Notes: generated by a model from the sequence alone, not told the origin. Positions 18,915 through 28,474 are shown, counted from the stretch's first letter. The stretch is DNA of 64,000 nt from JAKFVC01 sp040386595 (GCA_040386595.1 JAZKFE010000215.1:1-64000), one strand, 5' to 3'. Program-made: numbers and translations.

Positions 18915-21173
18915 ATGTTACGTCTGTGCTCGCTGTGCCTGGCTGTGTTGTGGTCGGCACAAATATTCGGGGCAGAAATCGCTGCAGAACTCAATTATCC
19001 CACAGACCAGCCGCTGATGGCGATTCGTACCGCTCAATTGCGGAGCGAGGACCGGGAAGTCGTCACCATTCACGCCAGCACCGTGATTCACATTGACTGG
19101 GACGATGGCGAGCAGTTGTTGACCACGATCGAAGGTCGGCGGTTCTTCATTCTCAAGGAGGATTTGCGTCCCATTAAACAAGCGGTGGAAAGTTTCACCC
19201 AGCAACTGCTCTTAGACGCCAAAGATCCGTGGCTCTATCAATACCGTAGTCAGGCTTATAGCTTGCTGGGGCGAACAGGCGATGCCCTGTCGGACACAGA
19301 GACGGCCCAAAAATTAATGCCGATGGATACCACGCTGGCCATGTTCAACGGCTTGAAAGTTGGCAACCACGGAAATTGGGTCGCCGCATGGCAGGCCGCT
19401 GAAGTCCTTCAGATGTTCTCTCCCTACTATGCACGAGGCTATCTACTGAGCGCCATGGCGGCCATGAATTTGGGGGCCAATGACGCGGCTGAAGACTATC
19501 TTTGGGCGGCGTTCGAATTGGCCCCGGATGACGTTGACATTCAACGCTGTCTCGCGATGGTCCTGAGTCAAAAGGCTCAGACTCCTGAGGACTGGACGAT
19601 TGTGTTGAATGTTTTGAATGACATTCTTCGGCTGCATCCTCACGACTACGAATCTTTGGAATTTCGTACGCAAGCCCATCGCAAACTGGAGCATGTCGTC
19701 GAGGCAAAGGCTGATGGTGCGGCCCGTCGTCGGCTATGTGACAGCTGGTTGAGAGCTTGTCCCGAAAATGCCGAATTTTGGACCCGCCGTGGTAAATTTC
19801 ACATTGAGTTCGGAAACATGGAGGCCGCGTTCGTGGACCTCTCCGAAGCGATACGGCTCGATCCCCTAAATGTCGAATCCCGGCGCAATCGAGCGGGCAT
19901 TCGTGTTCTGCGAAAGGATTTTCGAGCGGCACTAGAGGATGTCACGTTCATCACAAAACTGGTACCCCATGACACTGAGATGCAGTTCCAGCATGCCTGG
20001 CTGTTGGTCAATTGTGGCGAAGATCGTCAGGCGATTGCAGGGCTGAATGAGTTCTTAAGGATGCATCCCGAACACGCGGAAGCTCGTGGGACGCGAGTCG
20101 ACGCGGCTGTGAAATGCCAGGACTGGCAAGCTGTGGAGACTGACTTCAGATTCTTCCTTACAGCCACGGGGGCGACTCGCCCGTCGAACGCCAAATTGGC
20201 GGTATTGGCAATGTTGATGGGAGACGAAACTCAGACTCTTGAATTACTACAAGGTGAGACTGAACAGTCCGAAGATTCGCGGAGATGTTACCGCTGGTTG
20301 GTCCGTCGGGCACTTTATCGGGGCGACATCAAGACCGCCCAATCATTGCTGACTCAGTTTGACGTGCGCGATCAGTGGTCTCGTGTCTCACAGGCGATGT
20401 GCTTGTATCTCTCCGGAGGTTTCGAGGAGGCCTATCGCGAGCTCGACGAGGTTTACGTTCAAGGGACGAATTATAAGCCCACAGAGAAGAAGTTCTCGGT
20501 GGTCGTCACCACGAACAAAGGGCAATTCAATGAGTCAACAAAGAAGGTGGATATCAATCTCGACGATAAATCCAGTCTTCCTGGACCGGCGGCCCAATCG
20601 GGGGCACAGGGAACTAAGAAGCCGGGTGAGACGGAAGAGTTGGTCGAATCGGAATCTAACAACACGGCTCAAGACGCTCGATTTTTGCGAAACCTGTTTA
20701 AAATCCAACGACGCGAGATTCAGCCGTCATTCGACCGAATCGTCGCGGGTATTAATATGCGACCGGTGCTGTTACGGTGTGCGTATGTAGTTGTAAGAGT
20801 TCAGGGTCTCGACCAGCAAGAAAGTTTTCGCAACGGACCTTTCGCGGTCAAGAATGGCGAATTTTTACTCGGGTGTCCTGAAACTGCGAGCTACTTGCGA
20901 ATTCCGCTTTATGAAGCGATTGCGGCTGGCCATGCCGAAAACGGTCAGTTTGATGAAGCCGTCCGCTGGCAGCGCCGGATCTTGGATGAGACACCGCGGG
21001 ATCATCTGCGGCGGGTATGGTATTGGGAGATTCATCAGCGCTATCTGAAACAGGAAAAATACCCCTTAGGACTGGTTGATCCAGATCTCGTCACCCCGAT
21101 GTTACATACCTATCTCAACCTCGAAGGAGAGCCGGGATTGTTATCTCCTTTGCCCCCTCCATTGCCCGAATAG
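18915..21173 (+). CDS. Secreted tetratricopeptide-repeat protein
   Basis: 752 residues from ATG 18915, where a signal peptide begins (MLRLCSLCLAVLWSAQIFGAE) and GGAAG precedes the ATG. Residues 30-90 form a small beta-rich (SH3-like) domain. From about 95 to 500, TPR units repeat, e.g. WLYQYRSQAYSLLGRTGDAL, AEFWTRRGKFHIEFGNMEAA and the Sel1/TPR-like LDPLNVESRRNRAGIRVLRK. A charged Ser/Lys/Glu linker (about 540-600) leads to a C-terminal helical domain that ends with Pro-rich LLSPLPPPLPE. TPR scaffolds mediate protein contacts, and partners cannot be inferred. Confidence 0.8.
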   Translation: MLRLCSLCLAVLWSAQIFGAEIAAELNYPTDQPLMAIRTAQLRSEDREVVTIHASTVIHIDWDDGEQLLTTIEGRRFFILKEDLRPIKQAVESFTQQLLLDAKDPWLYQYRSQAYSLLGRTGDALSDTETAQKLMPMDTTLAMFNGLKVGNHGNWVAAWQAAEVLQMFSPYYARGYLLSAMAAMNLGANDAAEDYLWAAFELAPDDVDIQRCLAMVLSQKAQTPEDWTIVLNVLNDILRLHPHDYESLEFRTQAHRKLEHVVEAKADGAARRRLCDSWLRACPENAEFWTRRGKFHIEFGNMEAAFVDLSEAIRLDPLNVESRRNRAGIRVLRKDFRAALEDVTFITKLVPHDTEMQFQHAWLLVNCGEDRQAIAGLNEFLRMHPEHAEARGTRVDAAVKCQDWQAVETDFRFFLTATGATRPSNAKLAVLAMLMGDETQTLELLQGETEQSEDSRRCYRWLVRRALYRGDIKTAQSLLTQFDVRDQWSRVSQAMCLYLSGGFEEAYRELDEVYVQGTNYKPTEKKFSVVVTTNKGQFNESTKKVDINLDDKSSLPGPAAQSGAQGTKKPGETEELVESESNNTAQDARFLRNLFKIQRREIQPSFDRIVAGINMRPVLLRCAYVVVRVQGLDQQESFRNGPFAVKNGEFLLGCPETASYLRIPLYEAIAAGHAENGQFDEAVRWQRRILDETPRDHLRRVWYWEIHQRYLKQEKYPLGLVDPDLVTPMLHTYLNLEGEPGLLSPLPPPLPE

Positions 21174-21280
21174 CGCAGTTGTGGAGCAGGCTGTCGCAGA
21201 ATATCGGGCTGGAATGTCGAGGGCGCCGTAAAATTAGGGGGCCGGCGTTGCATTCCATTTGCTTGAAGTCTCCGGCCTGG

Positions 21281-21841
21281 CTAATTATGCATGAACATCA
21301 CTCTCATCGCGATCGCTGGAATCAACACCGCCAGGTTCGCCAAAATGATTCCGACGATAATACTCGCGGGACCCGTCCAGATGACGTCCGCGGAAGCTTT
21401 CATTCCATAGCCGCAAGCTGCCTTGGAACCGATAAAACCCATCATTCCACATGCCAGAAAAATCAGAAACATGAGAATGTTTAAGGTGCATAGACTGATT
21501 AGAGACATCACAAAATAGGCGACTGAAAGAAAAATTCCAGGAATTCCCGTGAGCAGTCCGAAGATTCGCAAAATGATCATCGGCGTGCTTTTCGCAGACT
21601 CCCACAGAATCCCCTGAGTCATCGTTAACGCCTTCGACGGGCGTTTTTTCTTGCGGCGAACCGGGAGTTTTAGCTCTCCGTCGTCCAGTTCCTCCTCGTC
21701 TTCGAAATCCTCTAGTTCATCAACTTCTGGCTCGGGGACTTTGACCACCGCAGAGCATTCTGTGCATTTGAACTTCTTCCCCGCAGAGGAATCCTTGACC
21801 TGGAATTTCTTACCGCAACGACAGCGCGCCCTGATCGACAT
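21281..21841 (-). CDS. Zinc-ribbon membrane protein
   Basis: 186 residues from ATG 21841 (seven codons inside the longest frame). The N-terminal ribbon has CRCGKKF and CTEC pairs (MSIRARCRCGKKFQVKDS...KCTECSAVVKVPEP). An acidic linker (DELEDFEDEEELDDGE) and a basic patch (RRKKKRPS) follow, then four hydrophobic helices between about 85 and 183. The ribbon plus acidic linker plus helices layout is common in planctomycetes and without known function. It converges with the TPR gene. Confidence 0.7.
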   Translation of the reverse strand: MSIRARCRCGKKFQVKDSSAGKKFKCTECSAVVKVPEPEVDELEDFEDEEELDDGELKLPVRRKKKRPSKALTMTQGILWESAKSTPMIILRIFGLLTGIPGIFLSVAYFVMSLISLCTLNILMFLIFLACGMMGFIGSKAACGYGMKASADVIWTGPASIIVGIILANLAVLIPAIAMRVMFMHN

Positions 21842-22109
21842 AGTTGTTCTGGCCCCAAACAATGTGACAGCTGCAGTGCGCTCGAATCAGTTCCGAGAGA
21901 GGAGTGTGATACGAGTTTGCAGATGTGAACTTGTGTGGAAGAGATTTCAGCGGGAAACCTAGCCCGTGTCAATCGAGCTCCTGTGTTCGTTGCGTGGATT
22001 CGCCCATCACAAAAATCGAGCGGAAAATAGTGGCCGGAAGGTAGACGTTGTCGCGTAGTTTAACACGGACAACGGCCCTCCGGCCTCTCTCGAATCTCGC
22101 GGTTTTGTC

Positions 22110-23120
22110 TTAAAAGTCTGCGTCGAGCACGATGCGGTAGCGTGCCTTGCCCGCCTCTAGACGCTCGAAGGCTTCGTTGATTTGGCTCATCGGGTAGTGT
22201 TCGGTTTGCGGCGCGATGTTGTGTCGTGCGGCAAATTCGAGCATCGTTTCGATCGCCACGGGAGAACCTGTCGGTGACCCGGAGAGACTTTTTTGACCGA
22301 AAATCATGGGGACAATTGGAACGGGAATTGGCTCCAGCACGGCGCCGACGACATGCATCCGGCCGTTCGGGGCGAGTGACCCGAGCAGTGCATTCCAATC
22401 CAGGGCAACATTCACCGTCACGATCAGCAGGTCGAAGGTCCCGGCCAGTTTTTTGATTCCTTCAGAATCCCGGCTGGAGACAACATGGTGGGCACCGAAG
22501 CCGCGGGCTTCATCGAATTTACTTTCATTGGAGGTGAATGCGGTCACATCACAACCATATGCCGCCGCGAACTTGACTCCCATGTGGCCTAAGCCGCCAA
22601 TCCCCACGATACCGACCCGACTGCTTGGTTTGGCATACATGGCTAGCGGATTAAAGACGGTGATACCGCCACAGAGGAGCGGGCCTGCGTCGGCGAAATT
22701 GAGTTTCTCTGGCAAGGGAATGGCCCACGCCCAGTGCGAGCGGACACGGCTGGCGAAACCACCATGATGGCCGACGATCGTCGGCTGAGCTTGGTGGCAC
22801 AAGTGTTGGCTGCCTGATTTGCATTGCCGGCAATGCATGCAACTGTTTGCCGTCCAGCCAACCCCGACATGCTGGCCCACCTTCAACCCTTTGGCTACCG
22901 AACCCACTGCAGTCACTCGACCAATAACCTCGTGTCCGAGTACCGCCGGATAGGACGTCACGCCCCAGTCATCTTTCAGAACTGAAAGATCAGAGTGGCA
23001 TAAGCCGCAGCTCTCAACCTCCACTTCGACATCTTCCGGTCCCAGCGGACCGAGGTCAATTTCCCGTCGAATCAGCTTCTGCTTGGCCGCCGTGGCGACC
23101 CAGGCATTGATCGATGCCAT
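22110..23120 (-). CDS. Zinc-dependent NAD(P) alcohol dehydrogenase / aldehyde reductase
   Basis: 336 residues, medium-chain dehydrogenase of the YahK/AdhC (cinnamyl-alcohol-dehydrogenase-like) group. Catalytic zinc ligands are Cys41 (CGLCHSD), His63-Glu64 (GHEVIG) and the Cys in LLCGG. Structural zinc cysteines are at 94, 97, 100 and 108. The nucleotide-binding motif is GIGGLGHMG. It should reversibly reduce aldehydes with NADPH or NADH in the cytosol. GGGAG is placed well before the ATG. It is monocistronic, with a long spacer to the next gene. Confidence 0.93.
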   Translation of the reverse strand: MASINAWVATAAKQKLIRREIDLGPLGPEDVEVEVESCGLCHSDLSVLKDDWGVTSYPAVLGHEVIGRVTAVGSVAKGLKVGQHVGVGWTANSCMHCRQCKSGSQHLCHQAQPTIVGHHGGFASRVRSHWAWAIPLPEKLNFADAGPLLCGGITVFNPLAMYAKPSSRVGIVGIGGLGHMGVKFAAAYGCDVTAFTSNESKFDEARGFGAHHVVSSRDSEGIKKLAGTFDLLIVTVNVALDWNALLGSLAPNGRMHVVGAVLEPIPVPIVPMIFGQKSLSGSPTGSPVAIETMLEFAARHNIAPQTEHYPMSQINEAFERLEAGKARYRIVLDADF

Positions 23121-23330
23121 CGTGGTGCTCCCTGGAAATGAAATAGTATTGTCCTAGGCCAGTTATATCTCGAGAATCCGCGCGGTGCCACATTTCAGAG
23201 ATCTCGTTACAGAATGAACCGAGATGGATGCCCAATTGCTGTCGAGGCGGTTGTTTGCCTGTGACGTGATTTTGCCTTCGGCTGCATCTGTTCTTCCTGC
23301 GGCCCTGCAGTCCCGATCAACCTCGAGATG

Positions 23331-24134
23331 TCAGTCTGCCGGAGCGGTGTCGTCATGAATTGTCGCCAACCGAGCCAGCATCTGGGCGTCGGTGTCTGTT
23401 GATAACGCAACCACGCTGCCGTCTGCCAAGCCCGTGAAGGCTATTCCAAAGTGGCAACCTCCAAATGTCTTTCCAGGTCCGATCTGGGGGGCGCTCGTTG
23501 ACATCCACCGGGCGGTTGGCCTGCCGCCGAATAGCCACACGTCGCGGTCGCTGGCCGTTTCCATGACCAGGATTGTCTGGCTCAGGCCACCTGTGATCTC
23601 CGACAACAAGGTGCACCGATCGTATCCCCAGATGCCAGCGCTACGGTCAGACGTCGGCACCATTGCGGAGTTGGGGCCAACGCCGGTTATTCCGACATAG
23701 CTCGCATAGGCTTGGTCGTGCTCGCCTTTATCGGTCTCGCCGGCCGGGCAGACGATGCCCGGAGGAGCCCTCAAGTTGACCGTGAACACCTCATGTTTCA
23801 TGGCTGTGAAAGTGAGTGGCCAGTGGGTTGAGTTGCGGGAATCTGTGGAGTAGTCGATCGGTGGTGCACCCATTTGCGCCATCTGTGGAGCCAGCTGCGG
23901 GTACCAACTCCAACGATGCTCTGGGGAGAGATTCGGATTGCCAATCGTGGCGTATGGAAATGTGTTGAAAGTGGCATTGTAGTTTGTTAGCCCCAGGCAC
24001 AACTGCTTCACATTGTTCTTACACTGCGAGCGGCGTGCTGCCTCTCGCAATTGTTGCAGTGCGGGTGCGATCAGTGTCGCGAGCAAGAACAGCGACACAA
24101 TCACGATGACCACTTCGATTCGTCTTCGCATCAT
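23331..24134 (-). CDS. DUF1559-type protein without a canonical pilin leader
   Basis: 267 residues from ATG 24134 (GGAG upstream; 14 earlier codons are open but less likely). The DUF1559 signature is present: LREAARRSQCKNNVKQL, followed by LGLTNYNATFNTFPY, with the W and G-rich middle and a closing GCHFGIAFTGLADGSV in the place of HTGG...ADGSV. The usual FTLIELLVVIAII prepilin motif is replaced by RRRIEVVIVIVSLFLLATLIAP, so prepilin peptidase cleavage is doubtful and it is probably a plain membrane-anchored protein. It lacks the terminal GEF. It sits beside the NAMPT gene, 62 nt away, in the same direction. Confidence 0.75.
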   Translation of the reverse strand: MMRRRIEVVIVIVSLFLLATLIAPALQQLREAARRSQCKNNVKQLCLGLTNYNATFNTFPYATIGNPNLSPEHRWSWYPQLAPQMAQMGAPPIDYSTDSRNSTHWPLTFTAMKHEVFTVNLRAPPGIVCPAGETDKGEHDQAYASYVGITGVGPNSAMVPTSDRSAGIWGYDRCTLLSEITGGLSQTILVMETASDRDVWLFGGRPTARWMSTSAPQIGPGKTFGGCHFGIAFTGLADGSVVALSTDTDAQMLARLATIHDDTAPAD

Positions 24135-24196
24135 TGCTCCGCCGCGGATGAACTCACCGCAATTTGCGTTTATCAAGTGCGAGACGCAATCTGTGT

Positions 24197-25594
24197 CTAC
24201 TTCGCACTGAGTGCGTTGCGTTCCCGAATTTCAGCAAAAGTCTGGCTGATCAGCACTTCGCCGTTCCGGAACACAAACTGCAACTGATCCTCGCGTGGAT
24301 CGGACTGCGGTACTGTTGCCAAGACGTCCCCCTCAGGGCCGTGTTGGCGGATTAGTTTTAACCGCCCCGCTTTCGATCTCTTTCCATTGTCTGTGATCGG
24401 TTGCTTGTAAACGTCCCGGTGTTGTTCGCCGACCACGACTGAGGAACATTTGAAGGCGAACCGCTGCGTGTCACGGTTTAGTTTTTGGAGCAAGCCACCC
24501 CCCGAGCCGAATCCGAGATTATCCGTGGACCAGCCATTCTTCGTAATGGCATTCAGAATCAGGTCCAGCATTTTGAAGTCGATGCCATCACCTTGAATGA
24601 CTCGGACTTTCGGATGCAGGACTTTGTATCCTTTGGAGTTCACGGTGAAGCCGAACTTCTCGCCGAGAATATCCAGCACCCGATTGACGACGATGGGTGG
24701 CTCTCCAGAATCGGGGCGGACCACTAACACACCGTCGCGAGCCAGCACCTGGTCTTTCAGCACGCCACCCCAAATGTTGGCGCAGCAGTTGAAGATGTCG
24801 TAGCTGTCACTTACGGTGGCCACTAATCCGGAGGGATATTGCTCGAGCATGTTGCGGCACGCATCCACTTCATGTTCGCGTCCCCAGGACGTAATCGTGC
24901 TGTGTTCCGCTGCTGGAATGGAAAATCCCGCCATCTGCTCGCGATAGAACTTGCGAGCCAGCATAATCCCCGGAATGTTGTCGGTTCCCTTGAAGTTGGT
25001 CAGATGCGCCGCGCCACCGATTGCCGCTTGTTCCGGGCAAGTTACCCCGCGAAACCCAAAATCATGCAGCTTGAACTTGGCGAGGCTGGGGTCGCCCGTC
25101 TTGATCAGGTAGTCGGTGATGATCTGTTTCATGGCCCGGCTTTGAGTGGCCACCGTAGAGGGGTACCAGACCTGAACCAGCAGGGTTTCTAGAAAATTGG
25201 TCAACCAGTAGGCTTGATCGTCGGTATTTTCGACCGTCATCAGCACGTTCGATTCGCCGACCACGGTCCCTTCTGGGATCGCCTTGATTTCGACCGGCAA
25301 AAATCCCCCGTGCCGCTGCAGAATGTCTTCCCAGCCGGGGCGATTGAAAACCTGTCCCCCAAAGTGCAGGCGGAACATCTCATCCGCTTCGTCGATCTTC
25401 TCCTGCGTCACGACCGGACCGGCCAGGTACTGCTGGAGCCAATACTGCAGGCCAAAGAACGTTGTTTGGGGATAGGTGCTGCCGCGGCGCGACTCAAAGT
25501 AGGAGTAGACTCGTTTGGTTTCGGGCGGATACTGCTTGTAGTGACTGATCTTATAGCTGTCTGACAAGAAGCAGATGTTGTTCAACCAACGCAT
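24197..25594 (-). CDS. nadV: Nicotinamide phosphoribosyltransferase
   Basis: 465 residues, full length for bacterial NadV/NAMPT (human enzyme 491). It makes NMN from nicotinamide and PRPP, the first step of NAD salvage that bypasses nicotinamidase. Recognisable are SDSYKISHYKQYP at the N-terminus, FGFRGVT, Asp205 in FKGTDNIPG, the phosphorylated-histidine equivalent His231 in PAAEHSTITSWG, SDSYD, and Arg293/Asp295 in VVRPDSGEP. The nicotinamide-stacking FESRRG segment is also present. No NMN adenylyltransferase or Nudix gene is adjacent. Confidence 0.95.
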   Translation of the reverse strand: MRWLNNICFLSDSYKISHYKQYPPETKRVYSYFESRRGSTYPQTTFFGLQYWLQQYLAGPVVTQEKIDEADEMFRLHFGGQVFNRPGWEDILQRHGGFLPVEIKAIPEGTVVGESNVLMTVENTDDQAYWLTNFLETLLVQVWYPSTVATQSRAMKQIITDYLIKTGDPSLAKFKLHDFGFRGVTCPEQAAIGGAAHLTNFKGTDNIPGIMLARKFYREQMAGFSIPAAEHSTITSWGREHEVDACRNMLEQYPSGLVATVSDSYDIFNCCANIWGGVLKDQVLARDGVLVVRPDSGEPPIVVNRVLDILGEKFGFTVNSKGYKVLHPKVRVIQGDGIDFKMLDLILNAITKNGWSTDNLGFGSGGGLLQKLNRDTQRFAFKCSSVVVGEQHRDVYKQPITDNGKRSKAGRLKLIRQHGPEGDVLATVPQSDPREDQLQFVFRNGEVLISQTFAEIRERNALSAK

Positions 25595-25640
25595 TGTCGT
25601 GCGGGCCTTTACGATCGTTTCAAGGCAAGTGTCAAATTGT

Positions 25641-25711
25641 GTAGGTCAGGCGGTGCCTGACGCTGGTGAGCTATGGCCTCAACCACACGCGTCAGGCACT
25701 GCCTGAACTAC
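25641..25711. repeat. Dispersed palindromic repeat, family B, copy 1
   Basis: GTAGGTCAGGCGGTGCCTGACG (split here in two arms: 25641-25662) is mirrored by GCGTCAGGCACTGCCTGAAC-TAC ending at 25711. Related to 36993-37110; a half copy is at 29812-29832. Confidence 0.8.
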
Positions 25712-25807
25712 CGGTCTCCTCCCAACTCCTGGCCATTAAGCCTGACCGTGCTTGAGGATACGAATCGTCACCCGGCTGGCGGTTGACGGGGGCCGGCCGA
25801 TTGAGCG

Positions 25808-26023
25808 TCAAGATTTGGGGCGCGTGTTCCAGGTCAGGACAAAAAAGAACACAGACAGCGCAAACGGTGCGATCACGATGCCGGTGTAGCCATCAGGAGT
25901 GAACCATTGGCCGCTGTGAAAGAACGAATAGAGCGTGGGATTGCTCCGCTCAATCGAACGTCCCAAGATGGTCAACATGGCGAAGGCTAACCAAAAATTT
26001 GCGGCGGCAAAATATCGTGTCAT
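25808..26023 (-). CDS. Small membrane protein
   Basis: 71 residues from ATG 26023; other in-frame starts lie further upstream (26062). Two hydrophobic helices (FWLAFAMLTILG and TGIVIAPFALSVFFFVLTW) flank a polar loop, and the tail is short and basic (NTRPKS). No family recognised. It sits alone between a family B repeat and a region with partial repeats. Confidence 0.5.
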   Translation of the reverse strand: MTRYFAAANFWLAFAMLTILGRSIERSNPTLYSFFHSGQWFTPDGYTGIVIAPFALSVFFFVLTWNTRPKS

Positions 26024-26710
26024 CGAAAGTACTGCTTTCCTGGCGCTGAGGTTGACCCGCATGGCTGCGAAATAGCATACTCGATCCAGACCCGAGATGC
26101 AAAAATCGGCAGGGCACAGTCGTATCACTCAGCATGAGCGGCCCTGACAGGCTGGACCGCGTAGGCCCCCGGATTCTTTTCCGTATCGTCTTGGCCACAA
26201 ATCCCGGGACGGACACCTCAGGGCGGGCCATGCAGCATGGGGCGGGACACTCGACCTTCCCAGTAAAATCCAGTGGCAATCCCTGGCTTTACCTCTCCTC
26301 AAATGCTGGAGAAGAAGGCGAGATCTCTCCGAATCCAGTCTTTCGGTGTAAAGACAATATAAAATCGTTTTCATTGAATTAGTGATGAATCCGAGGATTG
26401 TGCTTGAAGGCGCACAAGGTTTATGATGTAATGTATAGTGCCATCGATCGATGGTGTAGGCATCCGTTCATACGTAATGTTATGTGGTCTTTTCCAGTTC
26501 TCTGGAGAATTGATTCAAAATTTGCTGCGCCGTGCGCATCGCCAGCGTGCTGCGGAGTCTGTCTGGCTACCCGTCTTTGTTTCTGTTTGCAGAAGTTGCA
26601 CGCGTCTTTGAAGGTTTTGCGTTCCCAGGGGTTGACCGCTAGCGCCAGCACAATGAGCTGAAATTTGTCTTGTTGTTTGTGTCATCCATAGTTTTCAAGA
26701 GGTTTCCATC
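26024..26710. other. Intergenic region upstream of a DUF1559 gene
   Basis: No gene recognised. The left part (about 26158-26220) resembles the GC-rich family D repeat arm (TAGGCCCCCGGATTCTTTTC). The right part, from about 26370, is AT-richer and presumably carries the promoter of the gene at 26711. Confidence 0.5.
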
Positions 26711-27748
26711 ATGTCGATTTCTGCGACGCGTCGAAATGAAAACGGTCCGAGACGAAGTGCGTTCACTCTGATTGAGTTACTGGTCGTGATTGCGATCATT
26801 GCGGTCTTGATCGCGTTGCTGCTCCCCGCAGTGCAACAAGCCCGTGAGGCTGCTCGGCGAAGCCAGTGCCGCAACAATCTCAAGCAGATTGGCTTGGCGT
26901 TTCACAACTACGAGAGTACCGCAAGGCAGTTTCCGCCGGCCTACATCCTGGTGGCGGGGCCCATTCTCGGCGCACTGGGGAGTGGGACTTCGAGCACCTA
27001 TGACGACATGAATATCCACGGCTATACGGAGTTCCTTCTGCCGTATCTGGATCAGGCGAATGTCTATAACCGGATTAACTTTAGTGCTCCGTATGCGTCG
27101 CCCATGAACCTCAGTTTTGCGGGGTTGCCGAATTATACGGTGGATAATCAGTCGGCCATTAGAACGGTGGTTCCGGTGTTTACGTGTCCGTCAACGCCGC
27201 GGACACAGAACCCGTTGACCATCGTCAATGCCGAACTGGGCGCGCCGCTGACCTGGACCAGTGGCGCGATGGATTACAGCCCTTTCGGCGGGGCTCTCGG
27301 AGCGTTCTGGAATACCTACGTGAGGCCAGTGACAGGGAGTGTGCCGCGAACTGGAATTCTGTCAGACTCGAATATCTCGCTCCGCTTCAGCGATATCACC
27401 GATGGAACGTCCAACACGCTGGTTGTGTTCGAGCTTGCTGGTCGGAACGATCTGTACCGCAAGGGCAAAATGGTCACCGCCAACGGCACCTTGGGTGGCG
27501 GTTGGGCTGACTTGTCGAACTACGAAAACTGGTTGGCGGGGAGTTTACTCGACGGCACGGGCACTGATGGGCCCTGTGTCGTGAATTGTACCAATGCCAG
27601 TGGCCGTGGCATGTACAGCTTCCACACGGGTGGGATTTCCATATTGATGGCGGACGGGGCCGTTCGCTTTGTGAGCGAAAACATCAGTCTTGTGACGCTA
27701 TTCCGCCTGGGGTCGCCGAACGACGGTGGCGTGCTCGGAGAGTTCTAG
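26711..27748 (+). CDS. DUF1559 pilin-like protein
   Basis: 345 residues. A type II/IV pseudopilin leader (AFTLIELLVVIAIIAVLIALLLPAV) is followed by the DUF1559 helix QQAREAARRSQCRNNLKQIGLAFHNYES. The body has the usual PYLDQANVYNRI, FTCPSTPRT (family CPSDP motif), FSDITDGTSNTL and a closing HTGGISILMADGAVRFVSENI...GGVLGEF. Such proteins are cleaved by prepilin peptidase and are expanded in planctomycetes; their role is unknown. AGAGG lies 8 nt before the ATG. A small lipoprotein gene follows 175 nt downstream, an arrangement repeated at 56855/58044. Confidence 0.93.
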   Translation: MSISATRRNENGPRRSAFTLIELLVVIAIIAVLIALLLPAVQQAREAARRSQCRNNLKQIGLAFHNYESTARQFPPAYILVAGPILGALGSGTSSTYDDMNIHGYTEFLLPYLDQANVYNRINFSAPYASPMNLSFAGLPNYTVDNQSAIRTVVPVFTCPSTPRTQNPLTIVNAELGAPLTWTSGAMDYSPFGGALGAFWNTYVRPVTGSVPRTGILSDSNISLRFSDITDGTSNTLVVFELAGRNDLYRKGKMVTANGTLGGGWADLSNYENWLAGSLLDGTGTDGPCVVNCTNASGRGMYSFHTGGISILMADGAVRFVSENISLVTLFRLGSPNDGGVLGEF

Positions 27749-27805
27749 TCGTCCTCACTCCGAGCATCAACTGCTGGCCCGAAAGGGCTTCTGCCTGATT
27801 CAACC

Positions 27806-27832
27806 GGCGCGGCTTTAGGTCTCGCCGGTCGT
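27806..27832 (+). other. Hairpin between DUF1559 and lipoprotein genes
   Basis: ACCGGCG and CGCCGGT flank a loop of about 13 nt; there is no T-run, so it may stabilise or attenuate a shared mRNA. Confidence 0.35.
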
Positions 27833-27923
27833 CAGGCTTGCGGCCTTCGTTTCGGGAAGTTTCTCTTCATTTGCGAGGTGGGTGTCGTCCACTTGTTCGC
27901 ACAACTGTTGCAAGTGAGTCGTT

Positions 27924-28466
27924 ATGTCGCACCGTGAATTTCGGAATCGATCTATCGTCACCGTGGCGGCATTGGGGCTGGGCGTGACATTCCTGTGTGG
28001 CTGCGGCCGAATTTCGGACGCGGAACGGTTGGACATGCTGATTCCCAACGCGCAGTCAACTGTTCGTGTCACCGGTAAGGTCTTGGTGAACGGTAAGCCG
28101 GTGAAAGATTTGTTCGTCTACCTCAATCCGGTTGATCCGAACCCCGCTGCCGGAGACTTGTTGCCGAAGGCTCAATGTGATGCTGAAGGCAATTTCGATA
28201 TCGGTTCCTATCTGGGCAATGACGGTGCTCCCGCAGGTTCTTATAAGGTGACGATGGAGTGGCTTAAACAATCCTTCGGAAATCGCTGGTCAGGGCCAGA
28301 CAAGTTGAATGGCAAGTATCGTGATCCCGCAAAGTCAGAATTCACAATTACTGTCACCGACCAGCCTGTGACGGACCTGTCCTACCAGCTGGAAGTTTCG
28401 GGACAAGCATCCGGTTCGAATGGTTCAAGCAAGAAGCCGCCCCGAATGAAAGATCCGAAGAAGTAG
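27924..28466 (+). CDS. Lipoprotein with carboxypeptidase-regulatory-like domain
   Basis: 180 residues. An N-terminal lipoprotein signal ends in the lipobox FLCGC. The domain that follows (VTGKVLVNGKPVKDLFVYLNP...AEGNFDIGSYLG...PAGSYKVTMEW) is a beta-sandwich of the carboxypeptidase regulatory type. Proteins like this commonly sit next to DUF1559 genes in planctomycetes, which suggests an envelope partnership; that is inference. The Lys/Pro-rich tail (KKPPRMKDPKK) is probably flexible. Confidence 0.85.
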   Translation: MSHREFRNRSIVTVAALGLGVTFLCGCGRISDAERLDMLIPNAQSTVRVTGKVLVNGKPVKDLFVYLNPVDPNPAAGDLLPKAQCDAEGNFDIGSYLGNDGAPAGSYKVTMEWLKQSFGNRWSGPDKLNGKYRDPAKSEFTITVTDQPVTDLSYQLEVSGQASGSNGSSKKPPRMKDPKK

Positions 28467-28474
28467 GCGGACCG

